Source of the DNA: Gymnogyps californianus
Lineage: Eukaryota > Chordata > Aves > Accipitriformes > Cathartidae
Length of the DNA stretch: 64,000 nt
Direction: 5' to 3'
NCBI RefSeq assembly: GCF_018139145.2
Contig: NC_059500.1
Span: 18,538,101 to 18,602,100 of the forward strand
In this document: one piece after another, positions 29,101 through 43,093 of the stretch
Layout: every line of letters starts with the position of its first letter
Numbering within the stretch: position 1 is the first letter of the stretch
The notes under the pieces: model-generated
Told to the model about the DNA's origin: nothing
What the model saw: the letters and a program-made list of their open reading frames with translations, nothing else
Database searches by the model: none
Translations under genes and position numbers: made by a program

Positions 29101-31231
29101 TTTGATGAGCCCAACACCTATTTCCAACTTCCACTGCTCACTGGTTACATTTTGAAATACTCTCTACTTTTCTACACCCTTTGGCCTACAGTTTCCCTTA
29201 AACTTGGGAGCTTCCTGTAAATATCTTGTTAATATCTTCCTTTGAACTCTCTTTGATGGAATACCTATGAAAATTTTATGACAGAAATCATAGGGAATAC
29301 ACATCACAGTGACCAATGTTACCTATTTTTTCCATCTTTCTATTGCACTGACACTGCTAATGCTCTAAGGTTGGGGTTGCCTTTCTGTTTTATACATCTG
29401 AAGAATGTATAGTAGGGATGGTTTTGTTTTCAGAAATATATATTCTGACAACACAGATGTTTAAAAATACAACAGTCTAATATTAACAGGGAGAAGACAT
29501 TTGCTGCTACTTCCAGGAAATAGTAACACATTGGTAAATCTTGTTCCTTTTGGTATGAGAACCAGCTTTTACATAATTTGCTCAATCATTAAACCGATAA
29601 AATCCCTCCTCTCATTTTCATATGAGAATATGTGTAGCTAAATGTGCAGTAAAGGATGGTAAGATTACGTATTTTGATAAGAATTACACTAGTTAATGAA
29701 GACTGTAATTAGTGTCTCGGTCATACCAGGCCACAAGGATTCTTACAGTAAAAAGATGTAGAAAACCCATAAAAGCAGGCATTACAGTAAAGAAAACAAA
29801 GGTCAGTGACATTTGAATGTCCTTGATTTGTCGAACAGGAGAGCAGCAGGAGTTAAATAGCATTGTTTCTATTGCAGTGCAGCTAATACATGTTAGTGGT
29901 GGTTGACAGCAAGTCAGTCTGTTTTATGTTAGCAATCATAGCTAAATAAAAATGTGATAAAAAATGTAAAATATGAAAACAGAAAAAGTGAAACCTTCAC
30001 AAAATTCTGTAGGGTTCCTGACCGCCTCTACCATAATTCAGCAAAATAAAGTAGAAAACCAAATTGATTTAATACTCTGAGGAGTCTTATTCCATGCTCA
30101 ATAGCATGCTCTAATTTAGCTTCAGTTTTAATGCAGATAGGATTATTGTGGAAATCTGTAGCTCATATTTTTTATTGATATAAACCAACCCATGAATGAT
30201 GAAAAATTGTAAAACTATTGAGTTATCCTGGCTTTTCTATAGAAAGCTATATTTCTCTCTTAATCAACAACTGGCTCATTGCACAAATGCATCCCTTGAA
30301 GAACTGGGGTTTTTCAAGATTTTAATTTAAACATGTCTTTCTCGCCCCTACCCTCACCCCAAAAAATACTTTCTGAGGAATTTCTATTGCTGAAGGACTT
30401 GGTCAAACGCTACTTGCAAACCCCTATTTGTTAATAGTTTTTGGATTTTTCAGTGTCTAGATCTCTAATTTGACACATAATACAGTTCACCTGTCCTCCT
30501 TTTTTTTTTTCTTTTCTGACAAATTAGTAAGACACATACATCGTGGAACTGTGCACATGAAGTCCAGCAATATTTGTAAATCTTACTCTGACTATGTAGT
30601 AGGGATGGATAAATTGGAGCAGATAAAATGATAACAGATCTGCAGCTAAGCACCTTTTCTGATGTTCAAACACTCATTTTGCTAGTTTCCATTTTATTCT
30701 TTAGAAACTTCACTTCTTTTTATGCCTGAACTCAAAATGGGATTATTTTGTTTTGCCTTGCTGGCAAGCAGTTTCTTCCTAAGTGAGCCAGTTTAAGTAT
30801 TTCCCTGTAGAAAGACTGAGTGCTTTACTGGAGATTTGGAAGCCTCTGGTAGCATCCACCAAACAGTTAACTATTGATCTCCCTCGGCTCCTTTGTCTCG
30901 CTGACAACTACTTTGTGGTGGATGAGCCAGCTGTTCCCAGAAATACTGTGGACCGTTATGCCCAGCTAGCATTTAAGGGATTTCTACCAGGTGCATGTTG
31001 CAGATATACCTGAGTTTTTGATCTAACCTATGCATCTTTTCTATTTCCTCTGCATCTGCCTGTTTGTTGCCCTACTTCAGCCTCTTGCCTGGCCCTAATT
31101 CTTGTTTCTGAACTCTGCTGTGGTATTTGACTCCCAGTGTGATTTGGCCTGGTTGCAGGCTATTAATTTTGAATGTGGACTTGCCGTGGCTTGAACTTGA
31201 TGGTTTCCCTGCCTAGCTCCTCAGACTACTG

Positions 31232-31258
31232 TTCTTCTTCTTCTTCTTCTTCTTCTTA
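31232..31258. repeat. (TTC)n microsatellite
   Basis: About nine uninterrupted TTC units; likely length-polymorphic. Confidence 0.92.
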
Positions 31259-32718
31259 TTGATACATCAATGTATTCTGGCATACTGTAGTACCCTGAGC
31301 TAGCTCTAATTACTAGAAATGATGACCCATGGCCTGAGTGGGATTCCCTGATGAGCATTTGTCCTTAAATTTAAGGAAGAATTGGTTGTCAGCTGTTAGC
31401 CCATAAAAACCAGAGAAAATGAAGTGCATGTAGGAGAACATCTGTTCTAAAAAAAGTCACTTAAAACAATCATACAGCACAGTAGGAGGAACATCTGTTC
31501 ATTGTGCAACAGACTCTAGTAATACATGTGAAAACAGAATAGAGCAAGAGGTATCAACAAAGACTTTGATGTAGGTCAGATGCCAGTCAAAGGGCTTTGG
31601 GATGACACATCTCTAGTGTTACCTTCCTGTAGTCTAGAGTGCATGGAGCCAGGGGGAAGCATCAGTATGAACACAGCAGAATATTCTACTCAACAGAAGA
31701 GGCAGTTCTCTGCATGCTTTTTGAAGGACAAGAAAACCACATTGCGGTCTTCTGGAGTAGGAGTGGGTTACGAAAAGCAAAAAATGACACACATGTAGCA
31801 GCATATATGTTTTCCAGTAAAGACATAGCAAAACTGTGTTTCCTCTTCAGTAAGAATTAAGAGTCTTATTGTTAGTCTTAACAGTCCAAACAGTAATGCT
31901 TCAGAAATCACTGAGTTCACTTCAGGGGAAGGAGTTGATTTTCTTCCTCCAAATTTCTGTCATTTGACAATTAACGCTGCACTATGTGCATTTGAGAAAT
32001 AAGATATGTTCTAGAAACTGTTTTGTAACAGTGGCAACATTCCCTGAAAGCCATTAGTTATTTTTTACAATGAATGCGCCCTTATGGCATGTAAATTAAT
32101 ACTGAGTACAGCTGCAAGTAACATCTGAATTTTGATGAACACATCGGAAAATATACCCACAAAAACATATTCAAATTAAAAACAAAACCAACAAAATTCT
32201 CCTTTTTTCCCACAGGTAGACAAGCAGTAATGGTAATAGTATATCTATTATGCAAACATTTTATCTTTTCTTCCTTGTCCACCCAGATTATGTCAGCATA
32301 AACCAAATGCCCATTTTATCACATGGGACTTCTGCTCTACCAAAGCGTAGTAATAAGAAAGATTGTGTTGGAAAAAAAGAGAAAGGATTTATTTTGTTTT
32401 TAGATGTAGACCAAATCAAGTAAAGGAGAAACTCTGTCCCTAAATCTGCTACTTAACTCCTAACTTACTTTCTGCAAGGTATCATGCTTTCTGTGTGAAT
32501 AGGGCTGGTAGCTGCACAGGCAAAAACCCCTGCCTTTTTGTGAACTTCAGATGTAATCTTAATATTCCCTTATTGTAGGTTTTTTCTGTAATAAGCGTGT
32601 GACTCTACAGAACTATTTCAGTTTATAAATTCATTGCTTACATTTCTTCAATTTAATTTCATAAGTGTTCAAGAAAAAGTCCTAGTGAAGAAAACTAGAT
32701 CAGCATGATCTAAACTGT

Positions 32719-33321
32719 TGTCCTGGTTTTGGCTGGGATAGAGTTACTTTTCTTCTTGGTAGCTGGTACAGTGCTGGGTTTTGGATTTAGTGTGAGAATA
32801 ATGTTGATAAGATGCTGATGTTTTAGTTGTTGCTAAGTAGCGCTTCTCTTAAGCCAAGGACTTTTCAGTTTCCCGTGCTCTGCCAGCAAGCAGGTGTGCA
32901 AGAAGCTGGGAGGGAGCAGAGCCGGGGCAGCTGACCCGAACTAGCCAAAGGGATATTCCATACCATGGAACGTCATGCCCAGTATATAAACAGGGGGAGT
33001 TGGCCAGGAGGCGTGGATTCCTGCTGCGGCATTGGTCAGCGGGTGGTGAGCAATTGCATTGTGCATCACTTGTCTTTTCTTGGGTTTTATTTCTCTCTCT
33101 TTTTGTTACATTCCCTTTCATTACGATTTTTTTTATTATTATATTTTTATTATTATTGTTGTTAGTATTATATTTTATCTTACTTTAGTTATTAAACTGT
33201 TCTTATCTCAACCCACGAGTTTTACTTTTTTTCCCCTAATCCTTCTCCCCATCCCACTGGGAGAGGGGAGGGGTGAGCGGCTGTGTGGTACTTAGTTGCT
33301 GGCTGGAGTTAAACCATGACA
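32719..33321 (+). mobile_element. Type-A ERVL-like solo LTR with perfect TSD, plus strand
   Basis: A 603-bp LTR that starts TGTCCTGG and ends CCATGACA. It is flanked by a perfect 5-bp target-site duplication, ACTGT (32714-32718 and 33322-33326). The core promoter looks the best preserved of the four type-A copies: an intact CGTCA half-CRE (32971-32975) lies directly upstream of TATATAAA (32983-32990), and ATTAAA follows at 33191-33196. Internal proviral sequence is absent, so this is a solo LTR left by recombination between the two LTRs of a provirus. A 5-bp duplication is typical of ERVL-type insertions. Family assignment rests on remembered avian LTR features and was not checked against a database. 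Confidence 0.95.
32971..32990 (+). promoter_or_regulatory. CRE-half plus TATA core promoter of type-A LTR
   Basis: CGTCA is followed 8 bp later by TATATAAA. This pairing recurs in the type-C LTRs and, in decayed form, in the other type-A LTRs. It could bind CREB/ATF-like factors; that is inferred from the motif only. Confidence 0.55.
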
Positions 33322-36300
33322 ACTGTTGATTTGTTCATTTCCAAATCTCAGTATAGATGTCTTCATCAGCTGGAAAATACCATTTAAGGTGGTGGACAGA
33401 ACCCTTTTTCATTTGAAATGCTGACTCTATTCATCTTTGCCATCTGCATGCAATTAAAAAGTGTTTGAGTCTCTTACTAAACCTCAAGTTCAAGTCACTC
33501 CCAATTTACAGAAGTGAGGAATCAGCACCTTTTTTTTTATATAATTATGCTGTGAGATTGGGACAGTTTTGAATAAAACTTCAGAACTTCATTCAATAAT
33601 ATTTAATCCTATGATAATGCCTGACCTATGAAAGTGACATTCTATCAGTCTAGGTTTGTGATTTTTGTTACATCATCTAAGAGATGTAATGGGGCAGGTT
33701 GGATCCAGGTAAATCTCTTGTTGACCTTTTCCCCTACTGAGGAGCGCAAACACAAAGCTGAGCCAGATTGGCTAAAGAGGGCTGGGCATCAGCAAAGCCA
33801 GTAAAGACTTTGGAACCACTGGAGTCAATATTCTGAATCTTTACCCAGAACTGTCTAATGATAATCTTTTTAAAACTCAAATAAAATAGACCATTGAGTT
33901 TTTATTAGCCCAGGCTATTTAAGCTAATGAAAATATACCCATCCAAGCCATTGTTAATGGTGTGTTCAAATCAGGTCTTGTGCAGGACCAAACAAACTAC
34001 TTCTCTCTCCATCATCAGATTCCTGAAAAATAGCTGCTTTTGGTGAAATCTTCTGGCTTGGGTTTTTTAGGTTCTGATATCTCCAAGATGTTTTAATCTA
34101 CCCAGCCATGAAATCAGAAATAACGAAGAAACCAACATAGATTTTGCATGAAAACTGTACCTAGCAGGTTTTACATTTTTAAAAGGAGGAACAATAAAGA
34201 GAAAGATTAGTTAATGGGAAAGGAATCTCTAAGGATTTAAAAAACAAAACAAAACAAAACAAACAACCTAAACAATTTTGGTTGCTTTATACAGTGTGAA
34301 ATGCAAGCGATATCAAGCAATAGGAGTCAGAAAAGAGGGCTAGTCATGCTAAAAGATGGTATACTAAGAATATCTTTCTGGTATGTTAGTTAATGAAAGG
34401 TTAGAATGAGCTATCTATGGGGACTGAGGAAATATCTTCTTTTTAAAAAATACACTAGGCAAACATTTGTTAAGGATTATCTGGGCACCCTTGATTTTGT
34501 CTCAGTGTAGTGAGATCGAATAAACAATCTTACGCAATTCTTCCTCTCCCAGCTCTGTATTCTTGTGATTTATTAACTATATTGCATTTATAACCTTGAT
34601 TGCCTATCTCCTACAAGATGTTAATATTTTTATCTCATAAAGAAAGCTTGCTAAAGTTTTTTTTTCATTTTAAAGTCTTACATTATTTTTGACACATGTA
34701 TGAAAATTAGCAGCTAACCAACAGCAATGAATTCTTATTGCTTTAAACAATCGCTCTCATCTTACCATATTTTCTTCTACATTATGTTCTCTCCTGGGAT
34801 GTGTAAGGCTGAGGGATAATAATAGGTTTGTAGTAAGTTTGAAATACTGCATATCCAAAAACAGAGTACCTGGTGTACGATAAGTGCCAAAGGAAATGTG
34901 CTCTCAGTGGGAATGCATGTAAAATAGCACATCAAATTTACCATCACATACACATACATCATGGCTTATTTTTCCAGGTACAGATTTTTAATCTAAAAAA
35001 GTGAACAACAAATAAGTAGATTCTGACAATAGTTTCAAATAATGGGTAGTGTAATGAACTTGGTTAATAAGGACATATCATAGGAATTGCAACAATGCAC
35101 TATAGGTAGGCTCATTTCTAAGGTGTACTGCTGAGGTTTTCAATTTATATCCTCAAAGAAGTAACACTTCAGCACCAGTGGTGAATTCCTTGTCACTCCA
35201 AGTTCCAGTAGACATAATGGCAGACCTCAGCATTAAAAGAAATCTGGATTTCTAATTAAAAAATAAGTAGAATGTTTTCAGTCATGCTGTCTTTTGATAA
35301 ATCTAGGGAGTAAGCACAAAGCAGATTTTCCTTCCTGTTAGAAAGTCACTACCTTCAGCTTTATTTCTATGGACAAAGCAAAACCTGTTTCATGCCATAC
35401 AAGTATTGCACAGTAAGTGTTCAACAATTTCTCTTTATGTCACTGCTTTTCTACTTTATAAATGAGTCCTCTTTTTTTTACTGTTGTTTCACAAAAATGT
35501 TTTAGAAGTAACTATCTCCGCACAAGCAATGAAGCCTTCTTATTTTACAGTAAGTAAAGCTGCCTTTGAGAAACGCAGCATGTTTTTTCTTGAAATTGCT
35601 ACTATATTGGAGAAGCTTTAACTTTAATGTAGTAGCACCATTATAATCAGAAATACCAAAGCAAAATTCGCTCCTGAAAGAAAAAGTGCATTTTTTAAAA
35701 AATAAATTAGAAGATATGAAAAAAACAAGCTATATGTCTTTTTTCAGGTGAACATTTAAAGCCTGGAAATAATAAAAAGTGTAATTAACTAGATTTCTTT
35801 TCCTTGATGTATTCTTTTCTAATACAAACTGAATGTAATTTCATATTTAAAAGACCCTAAAAACTCCTTAAAACTTAAATGGTAAGCAAGTCAATGCTTC
35901 TAAGTAAATATTGGAGTTTGATATGAGTTGTTATAAAGCTAAGCAAATCTACTGAATTTAATAAAAGCAAGGGCGTTTCTGAAATATCAACAAGAAGGAA
36001 AAATATGTGATAAAGGCTTTTTCCTCAAGAGATAAGCATTTGATACACTTGGTTTATACAAGTAGGGATTTTAGGTTTTAACTGGAGATTTGTAGTAATC
36101 ACACTGAATTACTCTGTAAAACAGAAGTGAAAGCATTATCTGAGCAAATTAGGGCAATCTCTCAAGAGATAATAGTGTTCAGAAGTCTCTTATTTAGGGA
36201 GTTTTTTTTTTCTTTTTACTCAGTCTTTTCTAAAACTCACAAAAAAGACCTATAAAACTCAAAAAGCTGCAAAAAATGCTGTGCTGTAAGAAAGCCTCTA

Positions 36301-38929
36301 AAATTCATATGTGAAAGGTGCTGTTCACAAAGGTTTTGCAACACCAAAAGTAACAGAAAAAATTTACGTATGTGAAATCTATAGTTCGTCCCCAAGCTGC
36401 CATGTCTATGCTTTACTCATCATTGGTGTGATTCAGAATTCAACCAATTGTACTTTAAAGCTTATTTCTAAGATGAGGTTAGTAAAGTTGTATGAATTTT
36501 GAGATTAAGGGAATTTTAGAATTATCTATATATAGTGTTAGCAGGAAAACAGTGGACTAGATAAATTTCCAGTCAATGTATCAGTCCATTCTAAAGTTTT
36601 CTTAGTGCAGTAATACATAGTAGAAGATATTGTACCTGTTAAAATTATGTACGTGATACTTTGAGCACTTCAGGTAATTTTAGGAGTAGGAAGCTTAAAC
36701 GTGCCATAGTTAGACTAAGTGCCATTCCAACCAGAGGTAATAGAGGGATGTTTAAACAGCCTGGCTCCCAGAATTCTCTTCTGATCACACCGCCACTTCT
36801 CAATGGTTGTTATTACGTTCTCTAGTTGCCTCATGGTTGCAAACACATTCTGTCATTATTTAAAACAGCGTGACTTAAACATCAGTATGAAAAATGCTGA
36901 CTTTTGAACATATTTATATTACAATATGCTGTTAAGATATTATCGTAAGTAAAATTGGGAACTTGTAACCCAGTTTTCAGCAGTAGACCATACTGAAATG
37001 TATAACCTTGGTGCTATTCTTTTTGCTAATATGGAACCATATTGGTTTAAAAACAAATGCAATCTGAATTAGGAAACACATTTCCTTTGTTCTAAATTTA
37101 TGGAAGTCAATTACCTTAGTCTTAATACAATTTGGAAGGGCATCTGAATGAATCACTGGTAAGGTAAGTGCTTTGGTGTTGTTCCAGGTACCAACCGCAG
37201 CCAACAAAGGATGCTATAACTTTTTTTCAGAGAAGAACTGCTCAGAGGAGCTGTTACACTTGCAACACACCACCTAATGCGAAGTGGCTAATGAAAGGAC
37301 AGCATCAACTTCTAAGTAAATACAAAGGTCCGCAAAATTCCCACCTGTGTGCTGGCATGTAGGATATAGATAATTTTGCCAGCAATGAAGAGAGAAATGG
37401 ACAATTGTCATGTTTCATAAACTGCAGACTAAACCTGTATTCCACAACCTTTCTTTTGATGTACTCCATTCACCTTATCTTGAAAATAGTTGGAATGTGT
37501 CTCTTTGTCAGAAACATTGACTCTTGGAGATTTATTTCCGTATAATTTAGTTGACACCCTTCCTGTTTTCACACTTTCATGTTTCCTATGCCTTACAGAA
37601 AACACAGGTGGGCAATGTGCATGTGCTTTCTCACACAGCTGAACAATAGGTTCATGGAAGCATAAGGGCTAAGAACAACTGACAGCTGTAGGGTAGTGCA
37701 CTATGCTTCCCTGAACACCAGCTGAGGATTAGTACAGGTTGCTTCTCTAATGAGTTTGTCAGTCTGACTCTGTGGCAGTAAGGAAGGAGAAGCATGAAAG
37801 TGAAGTGAAGCCTTCTGGCACAAGACTTCACTTTCAGTAATTGGTGCTGAAGGGAGGACTAAAGGGAAGGCCCTTGAACTCTGGGGTAGAAATAGGTAAG
37901 CTGTCTTCTGTAGGCTAGTCTTCTGTAAGACTAGCCAGCTGGATGGCAAAGAGGTGGAGACAAGCACCTGGAATGGACATTACAGAGAACTCATTAGATA
38001 TACTGTAGGAAGAGAAGTTCTTCTTACAATGAAACTGAGAGAGCTGAAAAATAAAACTGGAAGTTGGGAAAGGGTGACTGTCAGTTGGCAGGGTAAAAGT
38101 TACTTTAGTATAATGGATCTGTCTGTTTTGAAGTTTTCACATGAAGGCTTCAGGTCCAAAGTCAAAAGATAGTGTTTGGCTAATGTTTTGACCTGTGTAC
38201 AGCAAAGGCTGTAATTTTCTCCTCCAGGAGCACAAAACCTGAGTCAGAGTGCTATTATGGACTGTGAGAGAAAGGGATGAGGCTTTAGCACATGCAGCCA
38301 TGCCAGGGGACACGTCAGTGACAATGGCTGTGAAAGTGTCTTAAGCATCTTACGTGTGATTGGTCATGTTTAGTGGCTGCTGGACATATTAGATGGTAGG
38401 TTATGGTTACTATTGCAAAGGAATTACTGTGTAAGCATACTCCAGGTCTCTAACTTCCAATACTCAAACAAAATTTTCAGGCACAAGAAAAATACAACAA
38501 GCAGTTGTTTTGAAAAATCCAGTACCAAATTCTGTATCTCCACTAAGCCTCGGCACTTTAGACACCAAGGCTTAAGAAAAGAAGAAGAAAAATGCAAATC
38601 TCACCTGAGGTTATAGCACTTTCCCCCTGTAAAGGAGTAAAAGAATGAGCTTGGAGGCTGAGTAGTGTGCCAACTGAGCAGTTGCAGCCTCTTAGCAAGT
38701 CTGGTGTCTGTAGCCTCCCAACTGACGCAAGTTCTTTAATTAACAAAATGTATAACTGAGGGAGATGTATAATTAACAGTTTCCTGATTTGGACATAGCT
38801 TCAGTTTATAAGTTTACCAGGCTTTGGGCTTAGCTACTTAAATATAGGTAACTTATATTTGAAACAGTTTGGGAGACTAGAAATGTCAGAGGCTGAGAGA
38901 TAGGAGGTCTAGGCCTATGAGAGACCTCC
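33322..38929. other. AT-rich non-coding DNA
   Basis: No gene or mobile element recognised. It contains an (AAAAC)n run at 34238-34267. Small frames (up to 88 codons) occur on both strands without recognisable domains. Confidence 0.6.
34238..34267. repeat. (AAAAC)n microsatellite
   Basis: About five pentanucleotide units. Confidence 0.85.
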
Positions 38930-40075
38930 TGTGGTGGGTTGACCCTGGCTGCATGCCAGATGCCCACCAAAGCCGCTCTATCACTCCCCTCCTCTCGCTG
39001 GACATGGGAGAGAAAATATAACAACAGGCTCATGGGTCGAGATAAGGACAGGGAGATCACTCACCAGTTACCGTCACAGGCAAAACAGACTCGACTTGGG
39101 GAAAAAAAATAATTTAATTTATTACCAATCAAATCAGAGTAGGATAATGAGAAATAAAACCATATCTTAAAAACACCTTCCCCCCACCCCTCCCTTCTTC
39201 CCAGGCTTAACTTTACTACCAAATTCTCCACCTCCTCCTCAGTGGCACAGGGGGATGGGGAATGGTGGTTTCGGTCAGTTCGTCACATGTTGTTTCTGCT
39301 GCTCCTTCCTCCTCAGGGGGAGGACTCCTCACACTCTTCCCCTGCTCCGCGTGGGGTCCGTCCCACAGGAGACAGTCCTCCACAAACTTCTCCAATGTGA
39401 GTCCTTCCCACGGGCTGCAGTTCTTCACAAACTGCTCCAGCGTGGGTCCCGTCCACGGGGTGCAGTCCTTCAGGAACAGACTGCTCCAGCGTGGGTCCCC
39501 CATGGGGTCACAAGTCCTGCCAGCAAACCTGCTCCAGCCTGGGCTCCTCTCTCCATGGGATCACAGGTCCTGCCAGGAGCCTGCTCCAGTGCGGGCTTCC
39601 CACGGGGTCACAGCCTCCTTCGGGCACCCACCTGCTCCAGCGAGGGGTCCTCCACGGGCTGCAGGTGGATATCTGCTCCACCGTGGACCTCCATGGGCTG
39701 CAGGGGGACAGCCTGCCTCACCATTGTCTTCATCATGGGCTGCAGGGGAATCTCTGCTCTGGTGCCAGAAGCACCTCCTCCCCCTCCTTCTTCACTGACC
39801 TTGGTGTCTGCGGAGTTGTTTCTCTCACACATTCTCACTCCTCTCTCTGGCTGCAATTGCTGCTGCCCAGTTTCCCCCCCCCCCCTTCTTAAATATGTTA
39901 TCCCAGAGGCACTAGTACCGTCATTGATTGGGTCGGCCTTGGCCAGTAGCGGGTCCAACTGGGAGCCGGCTGGCATTAGCTCTATTGGATATAGGGGAAG
40001 CTTCTAGCAGCTTCTCACAGAAGCCACCCCTGTAGCCCCCCTGCTACCAAAACCTTGCCACGCAAACCCAATACA
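38930..40075 (-). mobile_element. Type-B ERVL-like LTR, complete, minus strand
   Basis: A 1146-bp LTR. On the minus strand it begins TGTATTGGGTTTGCG and ends CAACCCACCACA, so it has TG and CA ends. It aligns end to end with the copy at 52713-53857. The flanking pentamers CCTCC and GCCCC match at only 3 of 5 positions, so the target-site duplication is decayed or was lost by recombination. The middle holds the family's GC-rich minisatellite (about 39350-39700) and a C-run near 39880. Frames on the plus strand, including one of 250 codons at 39255-40007, run antisense to the LTR across the minisatellite and are not considered genes. No internal ERV sequence adjoins it. Confidence 0.93.
39350..39700. 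repeat. Internal minisatellite of the type-B LTR (copy 2)
   Basis: Roughly eight degenerate units of 45-60 bp built around CTGCTCCAGCGTGGGTCC-like cores, at the same LTR position as in the other type-B copies. Confidence 0.8.
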
Positions 40076-42999
40076 GCCCCTTATGTCTGCATGGAGCAAC
40101 ATCAGGAGGCAACACAGGACATGCTAGAGCATCTAAAATTGCTCTAGATACCTATGTTTAGACAACTGCCTCCCACACTGTGTCTTTAAAAACATAAATG
40201 AACAAAAAAATGTAGTGAAAAATATGTATGAATCTGCACTGTTGAATACCTTTCTTCTGCGGCCTGAAAGAATGACATTCAGATATCTTTACTGGAACAA
40301 ATAAATCCCATAATACGTCAGTGATGCAGCAATGGTCTTTTCTTTAGAAAGTAATTTGTGCCATAGGTGAACGTACTGAAACTGGACTTATTGTGGGAGT
40401 ATCTAATTGCATTGCTAAATAGCATATAACTTTTCTCAGGTTAATTCATGTTTTCTGCAGTGTGTGTGAAGCACCCAAGCATGATGATCCCACTTATTTC
40501 TTGTGCTCAGAGCATATGACAAGGCAATTTGTAGGCATTAACCAGCCCAGTGCGACAGCATGCCTTTCACAACTGTTTCTCTGAAGATGAGTTTACTCTA
40601 TGTTATGTACAGTCTTCAGCTTTTATTGCTTCCTATTTTCACCCTATTTATTCTCTGGATTATGAGCAAGTAGGACCAACTGATCTTCACATTGAGTTAT
40701 TGTTCTGAAACCAGGAGTCTGACCAAACCTGCCTCATTGCCTGTGTTCCAGTTTTATTCTGTTATTTTACACAAAAAAAAATGGCTATTGTGACACCTTC
40801 TTACAAATACAGTTCCTCATGCACAGTGAACCAACCACTGAATTCCAGCAAGATAATGCTACTTAGACATAGAGAATATAGAGCATTGTAAGCCTTGTTG
40901 AAATATCCAAGACTCATTTGTTTCCCGTTGCTGTTCATCAGTTTCCTCTGTACGGAGGAACCTCTGCAACGCTTTGTTTCAGAGCAGCTACTGTATGTTA
41001 GTGTGAGACTCACACATAAAAATACCACCCTCTAAGTCAAGGACTCATAACATAGTAAAGACCTAGCTATAACCACCAACTCAGAGCTTTTTTTACTTGT
41101 AATTTTAAAAACACTATTGCAATTATCTAAGCAATGGAAGTATTTGCCACCTGATTATTCCTATTTTTCCCAATCAGATCGTGAAGCCTTTATGGTTTAA
41201 CTGCATAACTCAGTTTGTCATGAGTGTATCCAGGTAAGGTGTATGTTCTGAAGAAACTGTAAAAGTGAGGTTGCAATTTAATGTGCCTGTCTGAAAAACA
41301 TGGAAGATACATTGTGGAAGGCTTTTACCTTTTAGTATGAGCAGGAAGCAGAAATTCTTGACTGTCACACTTGAGACAGGATGAGAGTAATGCAATGCCC
41401 CGTTATCTTTGCCGGCTTGTGCCGTGAGGGTAGAATCATGTAGATGCCCTTGTTCTTCGCCCGCTATTTAGTTGGCTTATGCTGAAGGGATTAGTGACTA
41501 TGCTTCTCAATAAAGTTACATGCAAAGCTTGCTCAGGGATGCTAAAGAGGAAGATTTTTGTTCTCTTTTTAAATTCAGTCTTAAAGTGTATTATTACACA
41601 TAGTATGATAAATTCAGCAAGCTGTAAATGTTTTGGTGTGCAGAACTACTGAAAAGTCTGCCTTTGTACACAATTATCCTCAAATGATTCGCACTGCGTA
41701 TGAATAGTTATAATCATCAGACCTGTGCTGTGCACAAAAGGAAGGAACATACGAAACTGTTCTCTTTGTAACAGGTATGGCTGTAACCATGTTTGGAGAT
41801 GAAGGACTGCATACCAGAGTACAGGCTGTCCTAAAGACAATGACTGATGACAGTTCTTACTGTTTTTCTAACCTCTGGAGTTGACTAAGAGACAAATAAA
41901 TGTGTCACTATTTCACTGTACTCCCAAAATATATTGGGAATATAAGGAAGATTTACAAAAATGATATGAAGATGACCAAAAGGGACTACTACAGTCAGAA
42001 AGTATGATTCCCTGCAAAACACAGGTTATGAATTTTCCACATGTGGTCCTTGGTATTTTAGAACATACATTTTCATGGAAAAAATTCCTTGTTTTGACAA
42101 TGATGCACAATGCAACTCTGTGTAGAGATAATGGAGATACTTTCCTTCTGAAGGAAGTCAGAGAGAAGGTGACAACTCATAGGGTTTTTCATTGACTTTT
42201 GAAAGCTTGATAGCAAAGTTCTTTGGTCCTCTCTGAAGCCTTGGTGAATCACCAGAGAATGGGAGTACAGCCAAAAAATGCCAGTAACAATACTAACAAT
42301 GCCAGTAATCTCTTAAAAAAAAAGAGATGTATAATTCTCAACTACTATATCCAGGTTTCCCCACTTGTGTGAGGAGGAGCAACACCATGAAATAATGCCC
42401 TTGTTTCTTTGGAATAGAAGGTTGTATAAGTGGAGAACTAGTCTTTTCACATAAGTTAACAATGATGTACACCGTTAGTGCTGCTATATTCCAGGTAAAA
42501 GCATAATTGATGCAGATAATATAAATGGAGATTTTTCCTTGCTAACAGATGTCTTTAATAAGAAAGCTACTAAGATAAATGGAGAAGTTGAAATATTTTG
42601 AATTAAGAAAATCACAAAGTTAGCTTTTCTGGGCTTCTCAGGTAAATTCTATTAATAATTACTTTAGCTAATGGATAACATCTAGATAGGAAGTTTTAGA
42701 AAACAACTTAAATTGTTGTTTTAGTTTACAACAACAATTGTACAACATATTTACTTCTGGAGGAGGACTCACACTGTTTTAGGTAAAGTGCAGGCATAAA
42801 ATAGTTTTGGCTGTGCCCTGGAAATCTTGTAGTCTGTGGATCCTATCCTTATTTATGTGCTGAAATGCTGAGGCATTACTGAACAAGGAAACTGTAAACT
42901 GGACTTGATGGAATAAAGGGGAGGGAAAAGAGAAACTCAGGTAGTGAAGTCAGTGACAGGACAACTCTTAATGACATAGGAAAAATTCTGCTGTGTTCA

Positions 43000-43093
43000 C
43001 AGGATAACAGGACTACTGAGATCAGAAGGGTCCTCAGGAGGTGTCTAGTCCAGCCCCCTCCTCAAAGCAGCACCAGCCATGGAGTCAGACCAG
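43000..43093 (-). mobile_element. CR1 LINE 3'-end fragment
   Basis: A short, diverged piece of the CR1 3' UTR in reverse orientation. It shows the characteristic run of GTCTAGTCCAGCCCCCTCCTC followed by AAAGCAG and GTCAGACCAG-type sequence, next to a decayed ACAGGATAACAG tail. It contains no coding sequence. Confidence 0.7.

Larger units (their letters stand above)
25633..32718. other. AT-rich non-coding DNA with simple repeats
   Basis: No recognised gene. It holds simple repeats at 25696-25712 (CT), 26076-26101 (GTTT) and 31232-31258 (TTC). A T/C-rich stretch at about 26380-27260 has a 127-codon frame (26871-27254, +) with no recognisable domain. A T-run near 28007-28020 could be the tail of an old minus-strand retrocopy, but no gene-like sequence is attached. 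Confidence 0.55.

Noticed and set aside
39255..40007. 250-codon open frame on the plus strand
   Set aside because: It lies antisense within a complete type-B LTR and follows a GC-rich minisatellite. The translation is low-complexity (Ser, Pro, Leu, Cys repeats) and recurs in other LTR copies.
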